From: Medicago truncatula | Lineage: Eukaryota > Streptophyta > Magnoliopsida > Fabales > Fabaceae | DNA length: 64,000 bases | Direction of reading: 5' to 3' | NCBI RefSeq assembly: GCF_003473485.1 | Contig: NC_053042.1 | Location: forward strand, 35,988,762-36,052,761 | Shown: one piece after another, positions 1-16,163 of the stretch | How positions within the stretch are numbered: position 1 is the first letter of the stretch | How the letters are laid out: each line of letters starts with the position of its first letter | The notes under the pieces: generated by a model | The model's database searches: none | What the model was told of the DNA's origin: nothing | Seen by the model: the letters and a program-made list of their open reading frames with translations, nothing else | Made by a program: the position numbers and the translations under genes

Positions 1-3000
1 TTAATTCAATGATGTTTGCTGCATACCTCTCAACAGTTGTCGGGGTATAGTCATTTGAGAAAGGCCTGTGAAATTGACAGAGTAAATTAACTATTGCTTT
101 GAAGGAAACAAACATAAACAGTATAAGCCTATTACATTTCACATGCTGATAAATTAAAAGATAATGAAACAAGCTCGGGCGCATTGATTATGAGGATTGG
201 TTTAGGAGCACACCTTCCCAATAATGCACGCAACAAAGCAGATTTCCCGGCAGTTTTAGAACCAAAAACATAGCATTGGAACACATTTCTTTCTGTTTTT
301 TGGTTCTTGCGATCTTCTGATCTTCTACTGGTGAGGCGGAGTGCTGCAGAAGGATTATCTCTATATCCGATGCAAATCAAATTGGCCAAGCTATACCTTG
401 GATCCAGTAATGTCATAAGAGCCCACTACACCATAAAGAACATTTTGATAATAAACTCAATTACCAACTGAATGTAAAGGGAGATGAATGGTAATAAAAA
501 CAAAATCATTTTCAATCTATCTACAATACAAGAACAAACGAAACAGAGTTATGCTACTAGAGTAAATAGTAATCCATCCCATTCAAAAGATGCAGCAAAG
601 AGAGAAAATGATAATTGAATGAAAGGGAGGGAGGTACTCCCACCAGCAAACCACAAAGTAATCATTTCTTCACGGGAAAAGATGCCATGACACAACACTT
701 GTAAAGTTATGGATAGTTATCCAGATTACCGAAAAACTGGAATTCTATAAATTAAATGAAAGTAACACCAATGAGTAAATTCCTTTGATATTTCTTCCAA
801 GAAATTAGATGCAGAAACTACCTCGAAATAGCTAAATTTGAGGGATTATGATAATAAGAACCAGAGAAGACACAACATGCCTTTGTCTCATCGGTGTTCC
901 TTCCACAATCCCTGAGAAATAGCTAAATTCATAATCCCTGAGAAATTTAGATATAAACTTGTGTCTTTCCTGGTTCTTATTATCATAATCCCTGAGAAAT
1001 TTTCTCCCCGAACTGGATAAATTATCACATGGAACCTACTTCAACCTCACTCTCTAGTCTACTATTGTAGCAAGAGATAACCATTGTAGACAATATAAAC
1101 AATAATAATACATAGAACAACAACAACCAAGCCTTATCCCACCAAGTGGGGTCGGCTACATCGATCAAATGACGCCAGTGTTCTATCATAAACCAGATTT
1201 GGATCCAACTCATTGACCTCTAAATCCTTTCTGATGGTTTCTCTAATCCTGCCAAGGCCGGTCTCAAGCCCGGGTAAAAGGAGAGGGTTGTGTTAGGCCT
1301 CGACAGCCAACGTAAAACTTTGTCGAATCTCTATGACATGGACCAGATAATAATACATAAAATCAGGAAATATAAAATATATTCAAAAAATTATCCAATG
1401 ACAGGTTTAAGAATAAAACAAAAAGTAATAGATAATCACCCGAGAAAGAAATCCCTTCAGAGATATATAACCCATGTCAGTTGTCTCAGCTGCGTCCATA
1501 TATGGCGCATCCTTCCACGGACTAAAATGAAAAAAAGTAGAAAATCTGAGATGTACAACTTCAGGTGGAGAAACCAAGACTGCTATAGGATTATTTCAAC
1601 ATGCGTTAGTAAGCATCCAATTAATAGAGGAACTTGATTGGCTCTAAAATAAACTTGAGGAATATAGTACTAATATTTCAAGCTGTGCTAAGTGTTAACC
1701 GTCATCTAGGATGTAGAAGGAAAGTAGTAAAAGTGGATTATGGTTAGGTTACATATTAATTAGAAAAGTTATGGTGCCACATCTCTTCTGTGACATCAGT
1801 AATTATCAAGGGAAATGGTACATGCCAAGAAACAAAAACACACATAAACACTTGCACATAATCACAAACTCACATATTGGTTACAAGGAGTCACAACCAA
1901 AACGAGTAAGCAGCACATCACATTTTTGGAGGTTCAGATTTCTCAAGTAACTGAAATGATTCATTCCCCCAAAATAAAAGAGATGTCAGGCAGTTATAAT
2001 AACTTTGCTACGAACTGCTACAACATACCACAATCAATAAAAAAAAGACACCTACATTTTAGAAGCCCACAGGACAGGATTAAATGAAAAAATAAACCCT
2101 TCATAAATTAAGTTGATGAACTAAATACCAAACCTAATACGCTCCCATCATAGTTATATAAGCATTATCAAGATGTCATGAACAGAAACAATTCAACAAT
2201 TATTTAAGAACTCAATTGTATCACTAGACATAACATGAACTGCCTCTACCCTATCAAACCACTTCTACTAGAGATTAAGTTAAGATATTTGCTCCTTTCC
2301 ATTTCCTCTACTATAGTTAAGTAAATTCCTAACATATTTGATAATGATAACTATTGTTGGTCACCTACTTTTATTCTCCTTCCTCACTAAAAGGGCAACT
2401 TGGTGCCGTTAAGGTAGGGTCAGACTCTTTCTCCTGCCTAACTAAGTCTGCATATTCTTTTGTCACCTTCGATCCTCTCAATATGTATTGGGTTTTAAAT
2501 CTGGAAATTTTCTAAAAGCTCTCCTCTTGCTACTGAAGCAATATATCAAGCTTGTGGAGGCAATTCACAAATTCTAGACTACGCCGTCAATTGTGAGAAA
2601 GGATAAGCTAATGGCATGGATTAGATATGAATTCGGGGAAAACTTTTTTTCAGTGTCCACTGAAGATAAGGTTCACCTTTCTGGAGCAGCATCAAATAGC
2701 TTATCAACTTCTGCAGGTCGTAGTAATTGATCCTAGAAAAGCATCATTTTTCCAGAGAGAAAGTCAGCAAGTATATCAATATTATACATATAAAGCCACC
2801 TAAGGTGGGATGTTCAAAGAGCATAGCAGTGTTCAAGATAATCCAAAAAACAATTATTACATACCTTATCCGTATCTACCAATCTAAAAACACCCTTCAG
2901 AAACTCTATGGCTGCACCACTCAGCTCCACACTCTGCAAAATGATTTTAAACAATGTAAAGTTTTACATATTATTTGCTAGTTAAATAGGAATGGTAAAA

Positions 3001-6000
3001 CACCTTTGGAACTTGCCAAGGCTTGATGGCCAAAAGCAATACTATGTCTCACGATTCTATGAAGTTTATCATTTGATTGAACAGCATGCATCATAAAACA
3101 GTACCGTCAGATGCTTAGATCCTCTCTTCAAGTAAACAAATAAACAATGACAACAGGGCATAATATGTCAAGTACCGGCGGTAAACTAATTCTACTATGT
3201 CTCACGATTCTATGAAGTTTATCATTTGATTGAACAGCATGCATCATAAAACAGTACCATCAGATGCTTAGATCCTCTCTTCAAGTAAACAAATAAACAA
3301 TGACAACAGGGCATAATATGTCAAGTACCGGCGGTAAACTAATTCTACTGTCATATTTGTAAACTAAGACAATGACAACAAGGCATAATATGTCAAGTAC
3401 TGGCGGTAAACTAATTCTACTGTCATATTTGTAAACTAAATGAATGCTAAAGTAAAAGAAAATTTCTAGAATTTGGACGACGAGTAATCATGCAACACAT
3501 AAAACAAAAGCAACTTTTTCTGGAACAACTATAATATCTAGATTTCTCATAATCTTTAATCATTAATACTGAGAAAACATAGGATTAGTAGTTAATTACC
3601 AACATTACTAGTACAGCCCATATTTAACATTTAAGTTTTCCTAGTTCAGCTGGAAGAGAAAAAAAATTCCCTATGGTTCGTAAGTACTGAAACTTACAAC
3701 AATTAAATGACTAAGCCAGTACTCTAATCTTCCAACTAAACCAAACAGGAAGACAAAAATGGAGCTTCATAATAGCCAAAACCAAAAAGTAAGTATGACC
3801 TGATCAGAAGCCTTCTTTGATGGAACTGGAAGAAAATCATCCCGCAGTTTTAAATCGTTACCATATCCAAACTTTCTTAGAACTGCCCAGAATGTCTCTG
3901 TTCGCCCTTTCTTTAGAAACATATTATGGATTTCAATGAAGCCAGGAAAAGTAAGACCAAGAGAATTGACTCCTTCAGGAACATTCCGCAGTACCATTGT
4001 TTTTAATTGAGTTATGTCAGGCTGCTGCAATGATGCACCGAAGCTTCTAATCTGTTAAATATGCAAATTTTCATAAACAAAAGGGATAAAACAAACTAAA
4101 TAAATATTCAAAGCATGTGAAACTCAAAAGGTGAGGGGGAGGTAACCAAGTCTATCAAAAACCTGAAACTCGTTTACTTCATGATCAGTGAGGGTGCCAT
4201 CCATGTTGTAATCAAAAAGATTAAATATTCTTCTCAGTGCCCTTACACACCGATCTGTTAAAGCATTTGTATCATAATCGAACAAAGGATCCACCGGATG
4301 AAGTGCCGCTTTTTGTGCAAAATAAAAAACTTCGGGAACCTATAAATAACCAAAATTAATGATTATATATACTGCATATGGGATTTACAAACTAAAGAAA
4401 CAAATATTAACTCTAATATCATCACGAAGATATCCTTATCAAGGTTTTAAAAAGACGATCCAAAGGTTTTAATGTCTCTGCGACCGCATTGCGATTGCAA
4501 TTGCAGCCTATTTGATCATAATTTTCCACAACATCAAAGATCTCAACGAAACTGCAACCACAATTTTAAACCTCCTCACATACCTTAAAGGCTAAAACAA
4601 ATAAACTATACCACTGCAAACATGCAGAAATTTTAGGACTATTGCAACAAAGGGCGCTGTAAGCAAACCACAGGATTGATTTGAGTGACCTTACAACAAC
4701 AAAAACTAAGCCTTTTCCCACTAAGTGGGGTCGGCTACATGGATCAAATGACTGCCGTAGTGTTCTATCAAAAACCATATTTGAATCCAACTCATTGACC
4801 TCTAAATCTTTTCTAATGGTTTTCTTAGGTCTTCCTCTACCTCTTTTAACCTGACTCTCCTCCATTTGATCTACTCTTCTTACAACGGCATCTACGGGTC
4901 TCCTCTCTGCATGTCCAAACCATCTAAGCCTATTTTCTACCAACTTTTCTACTATAGGTGCTACCCCCACTCTCTCTCTAATGGTGTCATTCCTAATCCT
5001 ACCCTGTCTAGTCTTACCACTCATCCAGCGCAACATCCTCATCTCCGCTACACATACTTTACTCTCGTGTTGACTCTTAACCGCCCAACACTCTGTACCA
5101 TACAACATTGTCGGTCTGACTGTTGTCTGATAGAACTTTCCTTTCAGCTTAAGTGGTACTTTCTTATCGCATAGAACACCTGAGGCTCTTCTCCATTTCA
5201 ACCACCCAGCTTGAATACGATGATTTACATTTGCCTCTATTTCTCCGTCATTTTGTACTATGGACCCAAGATATTTAAATTGTGCAACTTGGGGTATGAT
5301 ATGATCTCCAACTTTCACCTCCAAGGTAGACCCACTTCTCCTTTTGCTGAAGTTACATTCCATATACTCCGTCTTGCTTCTACTCAGGCGGAAACCATAC
5401 GCTTCTGAGGCTTGCCTCCAGGTCTCTAGCCTCCCATTTAACTCCTCCCTCGACTCACCAAGCAAGATTACATCATTTGCAAAAAGCATACATCTCGGTG
5501 CTAACTCTTGGATGTGTTCTGTCAGTACATCCAAAACTAAAGTAAAAAGATAAGGACCTTAAAGAAAACAAACTACCCTTAAATTTTGATGTTGTTTACT
5601 AATTCAGCACTTAGCTAACAATAACAATTTAAACTTAATTTGAAGGGTAAATGATAGATTAGCGTGAACAAGTAAGAAAAATGAGACAAAACAGTATACC
5701 TGATAAAGTGTAGCTGCAGAGCACTCAATACAAGTAACAACTTCTCTGAACTGGTTCATGATACCTGTGGTAAGACTCTCTAAGCTAACTTGCCTACTTT
5801 CATCGCGAAGATCAAGCTTACAACCAACCACAAGCACAGGTGCCTTCACCTGTATATATCATGAAAAATACAAAAATATTATTACTATACCACCTCTCAT
5901 TTTTCTCGTCCATGAGTGATCAGCTCAGTGATCAAAGTATTCAAATCCACTCAGAATGGTTGTAAAATGGTAATCAGTGCCACTTTCACTAACAATGATT

Positions 6001-6704
6001 TCCCTCAACCCCAGTTAAAAAAAAAAAAGGAAACTTCATTTTCTACATAATCTCCCACCCGTATTGAAAATGACAGCAAAAGAAGCAAAACCAATCACCA
6101 ACCTCAAGCTTCTGCAGTTGAGGCAGCCAGTGAGTACTCACACGCTCAAAACTCATTGTATTATCACAAGCATAAGTTACAATCACCGAATCAGCACGCT
6201 TCAATTCTTCAACAACCTTGCCTTGTTCTCCCACACTATAAACAAAATCAAACCACATTTTTTTTACTATCGGCCCAGAATTGAACACATACTCAAATAA
6301 ACACAAAAAGTATCATCACAGTTAAACTACTAGGTTATACCAGCAAGACAAAAACAAACCACAATTCATATACACATTTTAAATTAAGAAAAAAAACTAG
6401 GGTTTGTATTTGAGTAACAAATTAAGTATTAACCAATAGTAAGAAAAAGTTTTTAATTTAAATTTAATTATCTTTTTCATGAGGTAATGATGATGGACCT
6501 TGAAGGAGTGTCAATGAGGATGAGAGGAACAGAATCAGTGAATGAATTGGAAGGCAAGTGAGTGGGACGAAGCAATGGAGGAACGGTGGCGGGGAAAGAA
6601 TCAGAAGCCATGGCGGAAATGAGGGTGGTTTTGCCGGCGGATTTGTCACCAACAATGACGATTCTAACTTCCTTGAGAATTGTGGTGTTGCAGTTATTCG
6701 CCAT
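1..6704 (-). CDS. MIRO: Mitochondrial Rho GTPase (MIRO), 3' part beyond the left edge
   Basis: Outer-mitochondrial-membrane GTPase that, by family knowledge, controls mitochondrial movement, shape and inheritance. I assembled ten exons with GT-AG borders and continuous phase: 6499-6704, 6103-6235, 5700-5849, 4163-4339, 3800-4051, 2865-2933, 2677-2732, 1440-1521, 214-425, 1-65. They give about 467 residues of a family usually near 640. The first GTPase domain shows a P-loop (GDKSAGKTT), switch II (DTPSS) and a VGCKLDLR base-recognition motif. EF-hand 1 is canonical (DYNMDGTLTDHE, about residue 205). EF-hand 2 (DTDKDQLLRPAE, about 327) has Gln in place of the usual loop Gly. A second P-loop (GSKTAGKS, about 435) opens the C-terminal GTPase domain. 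The rest of that domain and the expected C-terminal membrane anchor lie off the window. No stop or frameshift was found. Introns carry LINE tails and a tandem duplication. Confidence 0.93.
1105..1300 (-). mobile_element. RTE-type LINE 3' tail in a MIRO intron
   Basis: Read on the minus strand, this is the end of an RTE-clade LINE: a fragment matching the last ORF residues (HLIDVADPTWWDKAWLLL) followed by a GTT-repeat tail, seen on the plus strand as acaacaacaacc near 1120. The same tail occurs near 4691 and 33925. The copy is strongly 5'-truncated and lies in the intron between the MIRO exons at 214-425 and 1440-1521. The sequence around 1250-1330 may belong to the same insertion, but the boundary is unclear. 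Confidence 0.7.
3041..3440. repeat. Tandem duplication (153-bp unit) in a MIRO intron
   Basis: A 153-bp block at 3041-3193 is repeated almost perfectly at 3194-3346; I noticed only one difference, gtaccgtcag against gtaccatcag. A further 70-bp segment (acaatgacaac to tttgtaaacta) at 3298-3367 is repeated at 3370-3439. Both duplications are inside the intron between the MIRO exons at 2865-2933 and 3800-4051, so the protein is not affected. The low divergence suggests a recent event. Confidence 0.9.
4691..5561 (-). mobile_element. 5'-truncated RTE-type LINE with reverse-transcriptase fragment
   Basis: A minus-strand reading frame of about 320 codons (4566-5534) holds the C-terminal half of an RTE-clade reverse transcriptase: VLDVLTEHIQE, then FANDVILLGE, GFRLSRSKTEYMEC, KYLGSIVQNDGEIE, LYGTECWAVKSQHE and GRGRPKKTIRKDLE. 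The catalytic box is normally F-A-D-D; here it reads F-A-N-D, so the polymerase would be dead. The 3' end is the GTT-rich tail at 4691-4700. Endonuclease and N-terminal RT parts are absent. It sits in the intron between the MIRO exons at 4163-4339 and 5700-5849, in the same orientation as the gene. A shared gacctta at 4687-4693 and 5555-5561 may be a short target duplication, but it overlaps element sequence. Confidence 0.88.
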
Positions 6705-8412
6705 TGGAATTGGAATTGAGAAAACGAGAGAAGAAGGGTTTTGTGTGATTTTGATTCTATGATGATGATGATTGTGGTTTTGTTTTATATGCGTATCTAG
6801 AAATGGACATGCGTGCGAGGGACATGGATATTGATTGTATGAAGAATGTATCGTTAGATTTTATGTTAGAATTTAATTCTAGAAGTCCAACATAAAACTA
6901 GAAAAACATTAGTCAACAAGAAATAATTCTTTGTATTTATCCAATGAACCAATCTTTAAAAGGAAAAATATAACTAGAATTTGTTCAAAGAAAAAAAATT
7001 AGAAAGAGTTTAATCACTAATGCATTTCCTTTTCTTTTTTCTTTCTCATAGTTCCTAGTATTTCAATTTGAGACACTATTGAATATTTAGTGAATGGGTT
7101 AATCTGTCCATGAATTTGTATAAACCGATCAATTTTATCCTTGAATTTTTTGAAATAGCTTATAGATCTCTGAATTTTACAAACGTCAGATCCCTCCGTC
7201 AAATCTTGTTGCTAGGGAGAATGGCATGTGATGCTGACTGATGAGTTGTATAGTTCACGTGTACAAGGACCGAATTGAAAGAAAACGTTTCATTTTTCAC
7301 TTTTTATTTTTTCCCTTTTACCCTTGTCATTTTCTCATTTCATTCAACCTCTATGAATCCTAAATCTTCTCAAAATCTTGTCTTCATCGACCAAAACCCT
7401 CTTAACACCACCAAATGAATCTTGATAAACAGTAAATATAGAAACATACCCAATACCTCAAAAATCAATATATTTCTTAGCAACAATATTTCGGCTAATA
7501 AGACGCGTGCAACGCACGGGTCACCAATCTAATTCATAAATAATCTTATCACTCTTCACTTTTAATTAAATGATAGGGTCATTTTCAAAGATAAATTGTG
7601 ATGATAAATGTTATTTGAAAAATCAACTAGAGATTGCAATAATATATGTAGTTATATACATGGAGATAACAAACCATGAAGTTAGTGAATTTTAACAACT
7701 TATTTTATGATTCTAGACATATATACACAAAGGATCAAATTGATAGCTAAATATATTATTCAAGGGATTTCTTTGATAGTTTTGCACATAATACATGAAT
7801 AGATTTGATGTTTTTCACAATAATTATGGGATAGATTTGATATTTCAATAATATCACAATCGGAACACATTCATCTTCACCCTCTACACATGCCTAATAT
7901 AATATGTTAAAAAATTCAAACAACCATATTATTCATATCAAATACTTGATCAATCTAAACTCACTTACTAAACAATCAACTTTGTCCATCAACATTTCCT
8001 TCCAAAACTCTTCATTGCCACTTTCCTTAACCTTATCCATCAATCTTGCCTTTCTTCTCCATTGATTTTGTTCATACCACCGCCGCCCATCATTTCAGAT
8101 TCAATTTTAACAAGTTTTATGGAATAAATTTTGGGGAATTCTGATCGTGAATGGGAGATTGAAAAATTAGGGTTTGAAGTTTATAGAATTGGGGAAGAAA
8201 GAGCCGTTATACAATGGTCTTGAAGAAGACAATGTTTATTTCAATTCCAATCAAAATCGTCCTTGGTGAGAAAAAAACTGTTCAAAAGTTGTCACGTGTA
8301 CAGATATCATTTCTCTGTATAATAGTTCTTCAATAGAAATTCATTTTTTTCAAGGTGAATAAATGATACATTGTCCATTTGTCCTCACCAATTGAGCTAA
8401 GTTGACGGAGAC
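6705..8412. other. Intergenic region, repeat-derived
   Basis: No coding gene seen. It holds the MIRO 5' flank (about 6705-6850), AT-rich DNA, a possible Helitron 3' end at 7506-7532, and the first copy of a roughly 58-bp direct repeat (8268-8325; second copy near 9512-9568). Confidence 0.6.
7506..7532 (+). mobile_element. Possible Helitron 3' terminus
   Basis: A short hairpin (CGTGC-AAC-GCACG, 7506-7518) is followed 10 nt later by CTAA at 7529-7532 and then T. This matches the Helitron pattern of a hairpin upstream of a CTRR end inserted before T. The 5' TC end was not located, so element size is unknown. Confidence 0.4.
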
Positions 8413-8421
8413 AAATATCAA

Positions 8422-9349
8422 GAGTTTTTCTAATTACACCCTGTTTAATCCTGATTGCACCCCAAAATGACAGAATTATCCTTCCATAAAATTTAATTTT
8501 CAAAAGGCATCTTCCTTTTTTCTTGGTTACACCCTAAAATTCCTCTTCAGTTTAAGTAGGTCATGTAAACTTAGTTTCAGTAGGTCATGTAAACTAAGTT
8601 TAAGTGTACGTACTTAAAACTCAGTTTAAGTAGTTAATGTAACCGAGTTTAAGTGTACATTTAAAAGTTCAACATTGTTCCATGATTCTACGTAATCTCA
8701 GTTTAAGTATGTACATGTAAACTTATTTTAAGTAGGTCATGTAAACTGAGTTTAAGTGTACATACTTAAACTCAGTAGATCATGTAAACTTAATTTAAGT
8801 AGCTCATGTAAACTTAGTTTAAGTATACATACTTAAACTCAGTTTAAGTAGGTCATGTAAACTGAGTTTAAGTGTACATCTAAAAGTTCAACCTTGTTTA
8901 ATGATTATACGTTATATCAGTTTAAGTATGTGCATGTAAACTTAGTTTAAGTAGGTTATGTAAACTAAGTTTACATGAACCTACTTAAACTAAATTTAAG
9001 TTAACCTCAACAATGTAAAACTGAAACTGTCGTACAGTACAGTTGAACAAGAAGAACAAAATTGAAACCAGCGTTATTGAAAAAGAAGAAAAAATTCACT
9101 TATTTATATGCAATCGAGTATGAATGAAAGATGTTTTGATTCACTCTTTAATCTTCCATAGAGATTAATTGAACATCAGGATTGTTTGATCGTTGGTGGA
9201 TGAAAGAGAGTGAAATTTTAGTGTGACAATGAATGAAATCAATATTTTAATTTTTTTTTTATATAAAAGGACAATTTTGGTATTATCAAATTTTTTTTAA
9301 AAAAAACTGGATGTAACCAGAAATATATAGGGTGTGAATAGAAAAACTC
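8422..9349. mobile_element. Non-autonomous Mutator-like element, family A copy 1
   Basis: The element is 928 bp with inverted ends (GAGTTTTTCTAATTACACCC at left; GAGTTTTTCTATTCACACCC as reverse complement at right). It is flanked by a perfect 9-bp duplication AAATATCAA (8413-8421 and 9350-9358), the hallmark of Mutator-like insertions. The interior (about 8565-8995) is a repeated mosaic of AAACTTAGTTTAAGTAGGTC and its reverse complement, with strong fold-back potential. No coding capacity. An inverted-orientation relative is at 39167-40085. Confidence 0.88.
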
Positions 9350-9710
9350 AAATATCAATTATATTTCTAATCAAATAAGTGTTACTACATTTTGCAAGAG
9401 TATTAATATTTGTACAACATTTGAGACAACTTTATTTTCTTTTGTTCTTATTAGTCAAAAATAATAGAGAGAAAAAGGAATAGAGAGTAACTGAGTAAGA
9501 ACCCAAGAAATATGAGAAAAAATTGTTCAAAAATTGTCACGTGTACAAATATAATTTCTCTGTATAATAATCATTTTAATCTCTGAATGTTTTACGACTT
9601 CGCACAATAGTTCATTAATGTATAAAAATTTCAAAGTAGTCATTGATTGTGCACTTCATTAGTCAAAATAATTTTTGACGTTAAAACAATTATTTAATCT
9701 TAAAGGTGAA

Positions 9711-9775
9711 TACTTGAGATGTCCGAAGTTCGAACCCAACCCCTACCAATTGAAGTTGAACTATGTTCACACGGA
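9711..9775 (-). mobile_element. Degenerate tRNA-derived SINE head
   Basis: On the minus strand an A-box-like TTCAACTTCAATTGG is followed by GGTAGGGG and a B-box-like GGGTTCGAAC. This is the typical arrangement of legume tRNA-derived SINEs. Short, with no clear ends or target duplication. Confidence 0.45.
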
Positions 9776-10044
9776 CAACTCTTTTACTAATATGATGATA
9801 AGTATTTGTAAAAATTGATATAATAATAAGTAAGTATATTAAATGATTATTGTTAAAAAACGTATTAAGAAATATTTTAATATAAAAAAACTATTTATTT
9901 TTTATATGAAAATAATGCATAATCAAAAAATGAAAATGAATTCTTAAAAAAAAAAAATGAAAATGAATATAAGACATTTCTCATTTTTTATTTTTGCACG
10001 AAACGCTTGTCACGCAGTTCACTTGACACTTCACCAAAACCGAA

Positions 10045-12185
10045 ATGTCGTTGCGTTCCGTCGGAAGCTATCTCGCCACCACCGCTCGCCACCTCTCTAC
10101 AGAGCCAGCACGAAGAGGCGTCACCGCCGCCAGCTCCAGCAGCGGTGGCGATACACTGGGACGTAGGCTTCTGAGCCTCGTCTATCCAAAACGCAGCGCA
10201 GTCATCGCTATCAATAAATGGAAGGAAGAAGGTCACACTCTCCCCCGTAAGTACCAGCTCAATCGCATGATTCGTGAGCTTCGCAAGAATAAGCGCTATA
10301 AACACGCGCTCGAGGTTCGTTCTCTCCACGCGCGTTTTCGCATTTTCATCTATGCATTGCATACAACTAATATTTTCTTCATATAGCGAGGTCTTGATTA
10401 TTAATTCGAATTTGATTCATTATGCTGTGAAAATTGTTTATTAGAATGAAATTGATTCTGTATAATTAAGTTTACTTAAAAATGAATCGTACTATGGTGG
10501 TTTATGTTTGAACACGTAGAAGTGAGTTGAACAATAAATTTCAGTGTAAAAATCACTTTTAATCAAAAGCTCGAAATCCTAGCTTCAAGTTAGAATCAAT
10601 TTTGTAGGAAAATCAATTCTACTTGAGAGCAACCAAACATGTCAAAATCAATTTTACACGTCCAGAATTAACTTTGACTGCTCCAAACGTGGAATCAAAC
10701 ATAGCCTAAGTGCATGTTTTGATTCACTTTTGGAAGAGTCGAGTCAAAAGTGATTCTAAAGACTTAAAATTGATTATGGGAAAATTAGAGCCAAATACAC
10801 ACTAAGAATTGGATCTAATTTTTAAAAATAATGCTTATGGGAAAATTAGAAATTGTCATGTACTTTTGGATGGAGTGATTTGATTGGAGTTTTTAATGTT
10901 GTTATTGCAAATGCAGGTGTGTGAATGGATGAAATTACAAAATGATATCAAGCTAGTGGAAGGAGATTATGCTGTTCAATTGGACTTGATAACCAAAGTC
11001 CGTGGTTTAAACAGTGCTGAAAAATTCTTTGAGGATCTACCTGATAAAATGAGAGGCCAACCAACTTGCACCGCCCTTCTCCATGCCTACGTCCAAAATA
11101 ATTTGACCAACAAAGCTGAGGCCCTTATGTCGAAAATGTCAGAATGCGGTTTCTTGCGAAGTCCTGTTCCTTATAATCGCATGATGTCTCTCTACATCTC
11201 GAATGGGAAGCTAGAAAAGGTTCCTAAACTTTTTGAGGAACTAAAGGTGAACACTTCTCCGGATGTTGTCACCTTCAATTTATTGTTAACTGCTTGTGCC
11301 TCGGAAAATGACGTTGAAACTGCAGAAAGAGTACTGCTTCAGTTAAAGAAGGCAAAAGTGGACCCGGACTGGGTAACATATAGTACACTTACCAATTTGT
11401 ACATAAGGAATGCTAGTGTGGATGACTGTCTTGAAAAGGCAGCATCTACTTTGAAAGAGATGGAGAAGAGAACCTCACGAGAAACTCGAGTTGCTTATTC
11501 CTCTCTCCTGAGTTTGCATGCAAACATGGGGAATGTGGATGAAGTTAATCGGATATGGGGAAAAATGAAGGCTTGCTTTTGCAAAATGAGCGATGATGAG
11601 TATGTTTGTATGATATCATCACTTGTGAAGCTTGGCGACTTTGCCGGAGTTGAGAATCTTTATAAAGAGTGGGAATCTGTTTCTGGTACCAATGATGTCA
11701 GAGTTTCAAATTTACTTCTTACTTCATATGTTGACCAAGGTCAGATGGAAATGGCTGAAATTTTTTGTAATCAGTTAGTGGAAAAGGGTGTCTGTCTTTC
11801 TTACTCTTCATGGGAGCTACTTACTCGGGGGTATTTGAAAAAGAAGGATGTAAAAAAATTTCTGCACTATTTTGGGAAAGCTATTTCTAGTGTGAAACAA
11901 TGGATTCCTGATCCCAGGTTAGTGCAAGAAGCATTCACAGTCATCCAGGAGCAAGCTCATATTGAAGGAGCAGAACAATTGTTGGTTATCCTTCGGAATG
12001 CTGGACATGTGAATACAAATATATATAACCTATTTCTGAAAACTTATGCAGCAGCTGGTAAAATGCCTCTCGTTGTTGCTGAGAGGATGAAAAAGGACAA
12101 CGTTCAGTTGGATAAAGAGACACACCGGCTTTTGGATCTTACAAGTAAAATGTGTGTGAGCGACGTTTCAGGGATTCTCTCCTAA
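10045..12185 (+). CDS. P-class pentatricopeptide-repeat (PPR) protein, probably mitochondrial
   Basis: PPR proteins bind organellar RNA and direct its processing, stability or translation. Two exons, 10045-10314 and 10917-12185, join in phase (GAG|GT...CAG|GTG) to give 512 residues. The N-terminus (MSLRSVGSYLATTARHL) is rich in Ser, Arg and Ala with almost no acidic residues and looks like a mitochondrial presequence. From about residue 100 there are degenerate 35-residue helical repeats, such as SPVPYNRMMSLYISNGKLEK, PDVVTFNLLLTACASENDVE and DPDWVTYSTLTNLYIRNA. There is no E, DYW or other C-terminal extension, so it belongs to the P class. It resembles the Arabidopsis group of small mitochondrial PPR proteins that includes At4g02820 and At2g20710; the exact orthologue and RNA target are unknown. 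The intron holds repeat-like sequence (about 10495-10790). Confidence 0.9.
10495..10790. repeat. MITE-like repeat in the PPR intron
   Basis: The block contains repeated short motifs of the form aatcaattttg and gattcacttttg and a phrase (gtgcatgttttgattcac) of a kind that recurs in legume introns. Ends and target duplications were not resolved. Confidence 0.35.

Positions 12186-16163
<3,978 letters not shown>

Noticed and set aside
132..416. Independent small gene at the left edge
   Set aside because: It is one MIRO exon (214-425) read into its intron.
8565..8995. Possible CRISPR-like array in the repeated AAACTTAGTTTAAGT region
   Set aside because: Repeats are irregular and self-complementary, lack unique spacers of constant size, and lie within a plant transposon with target duplications.
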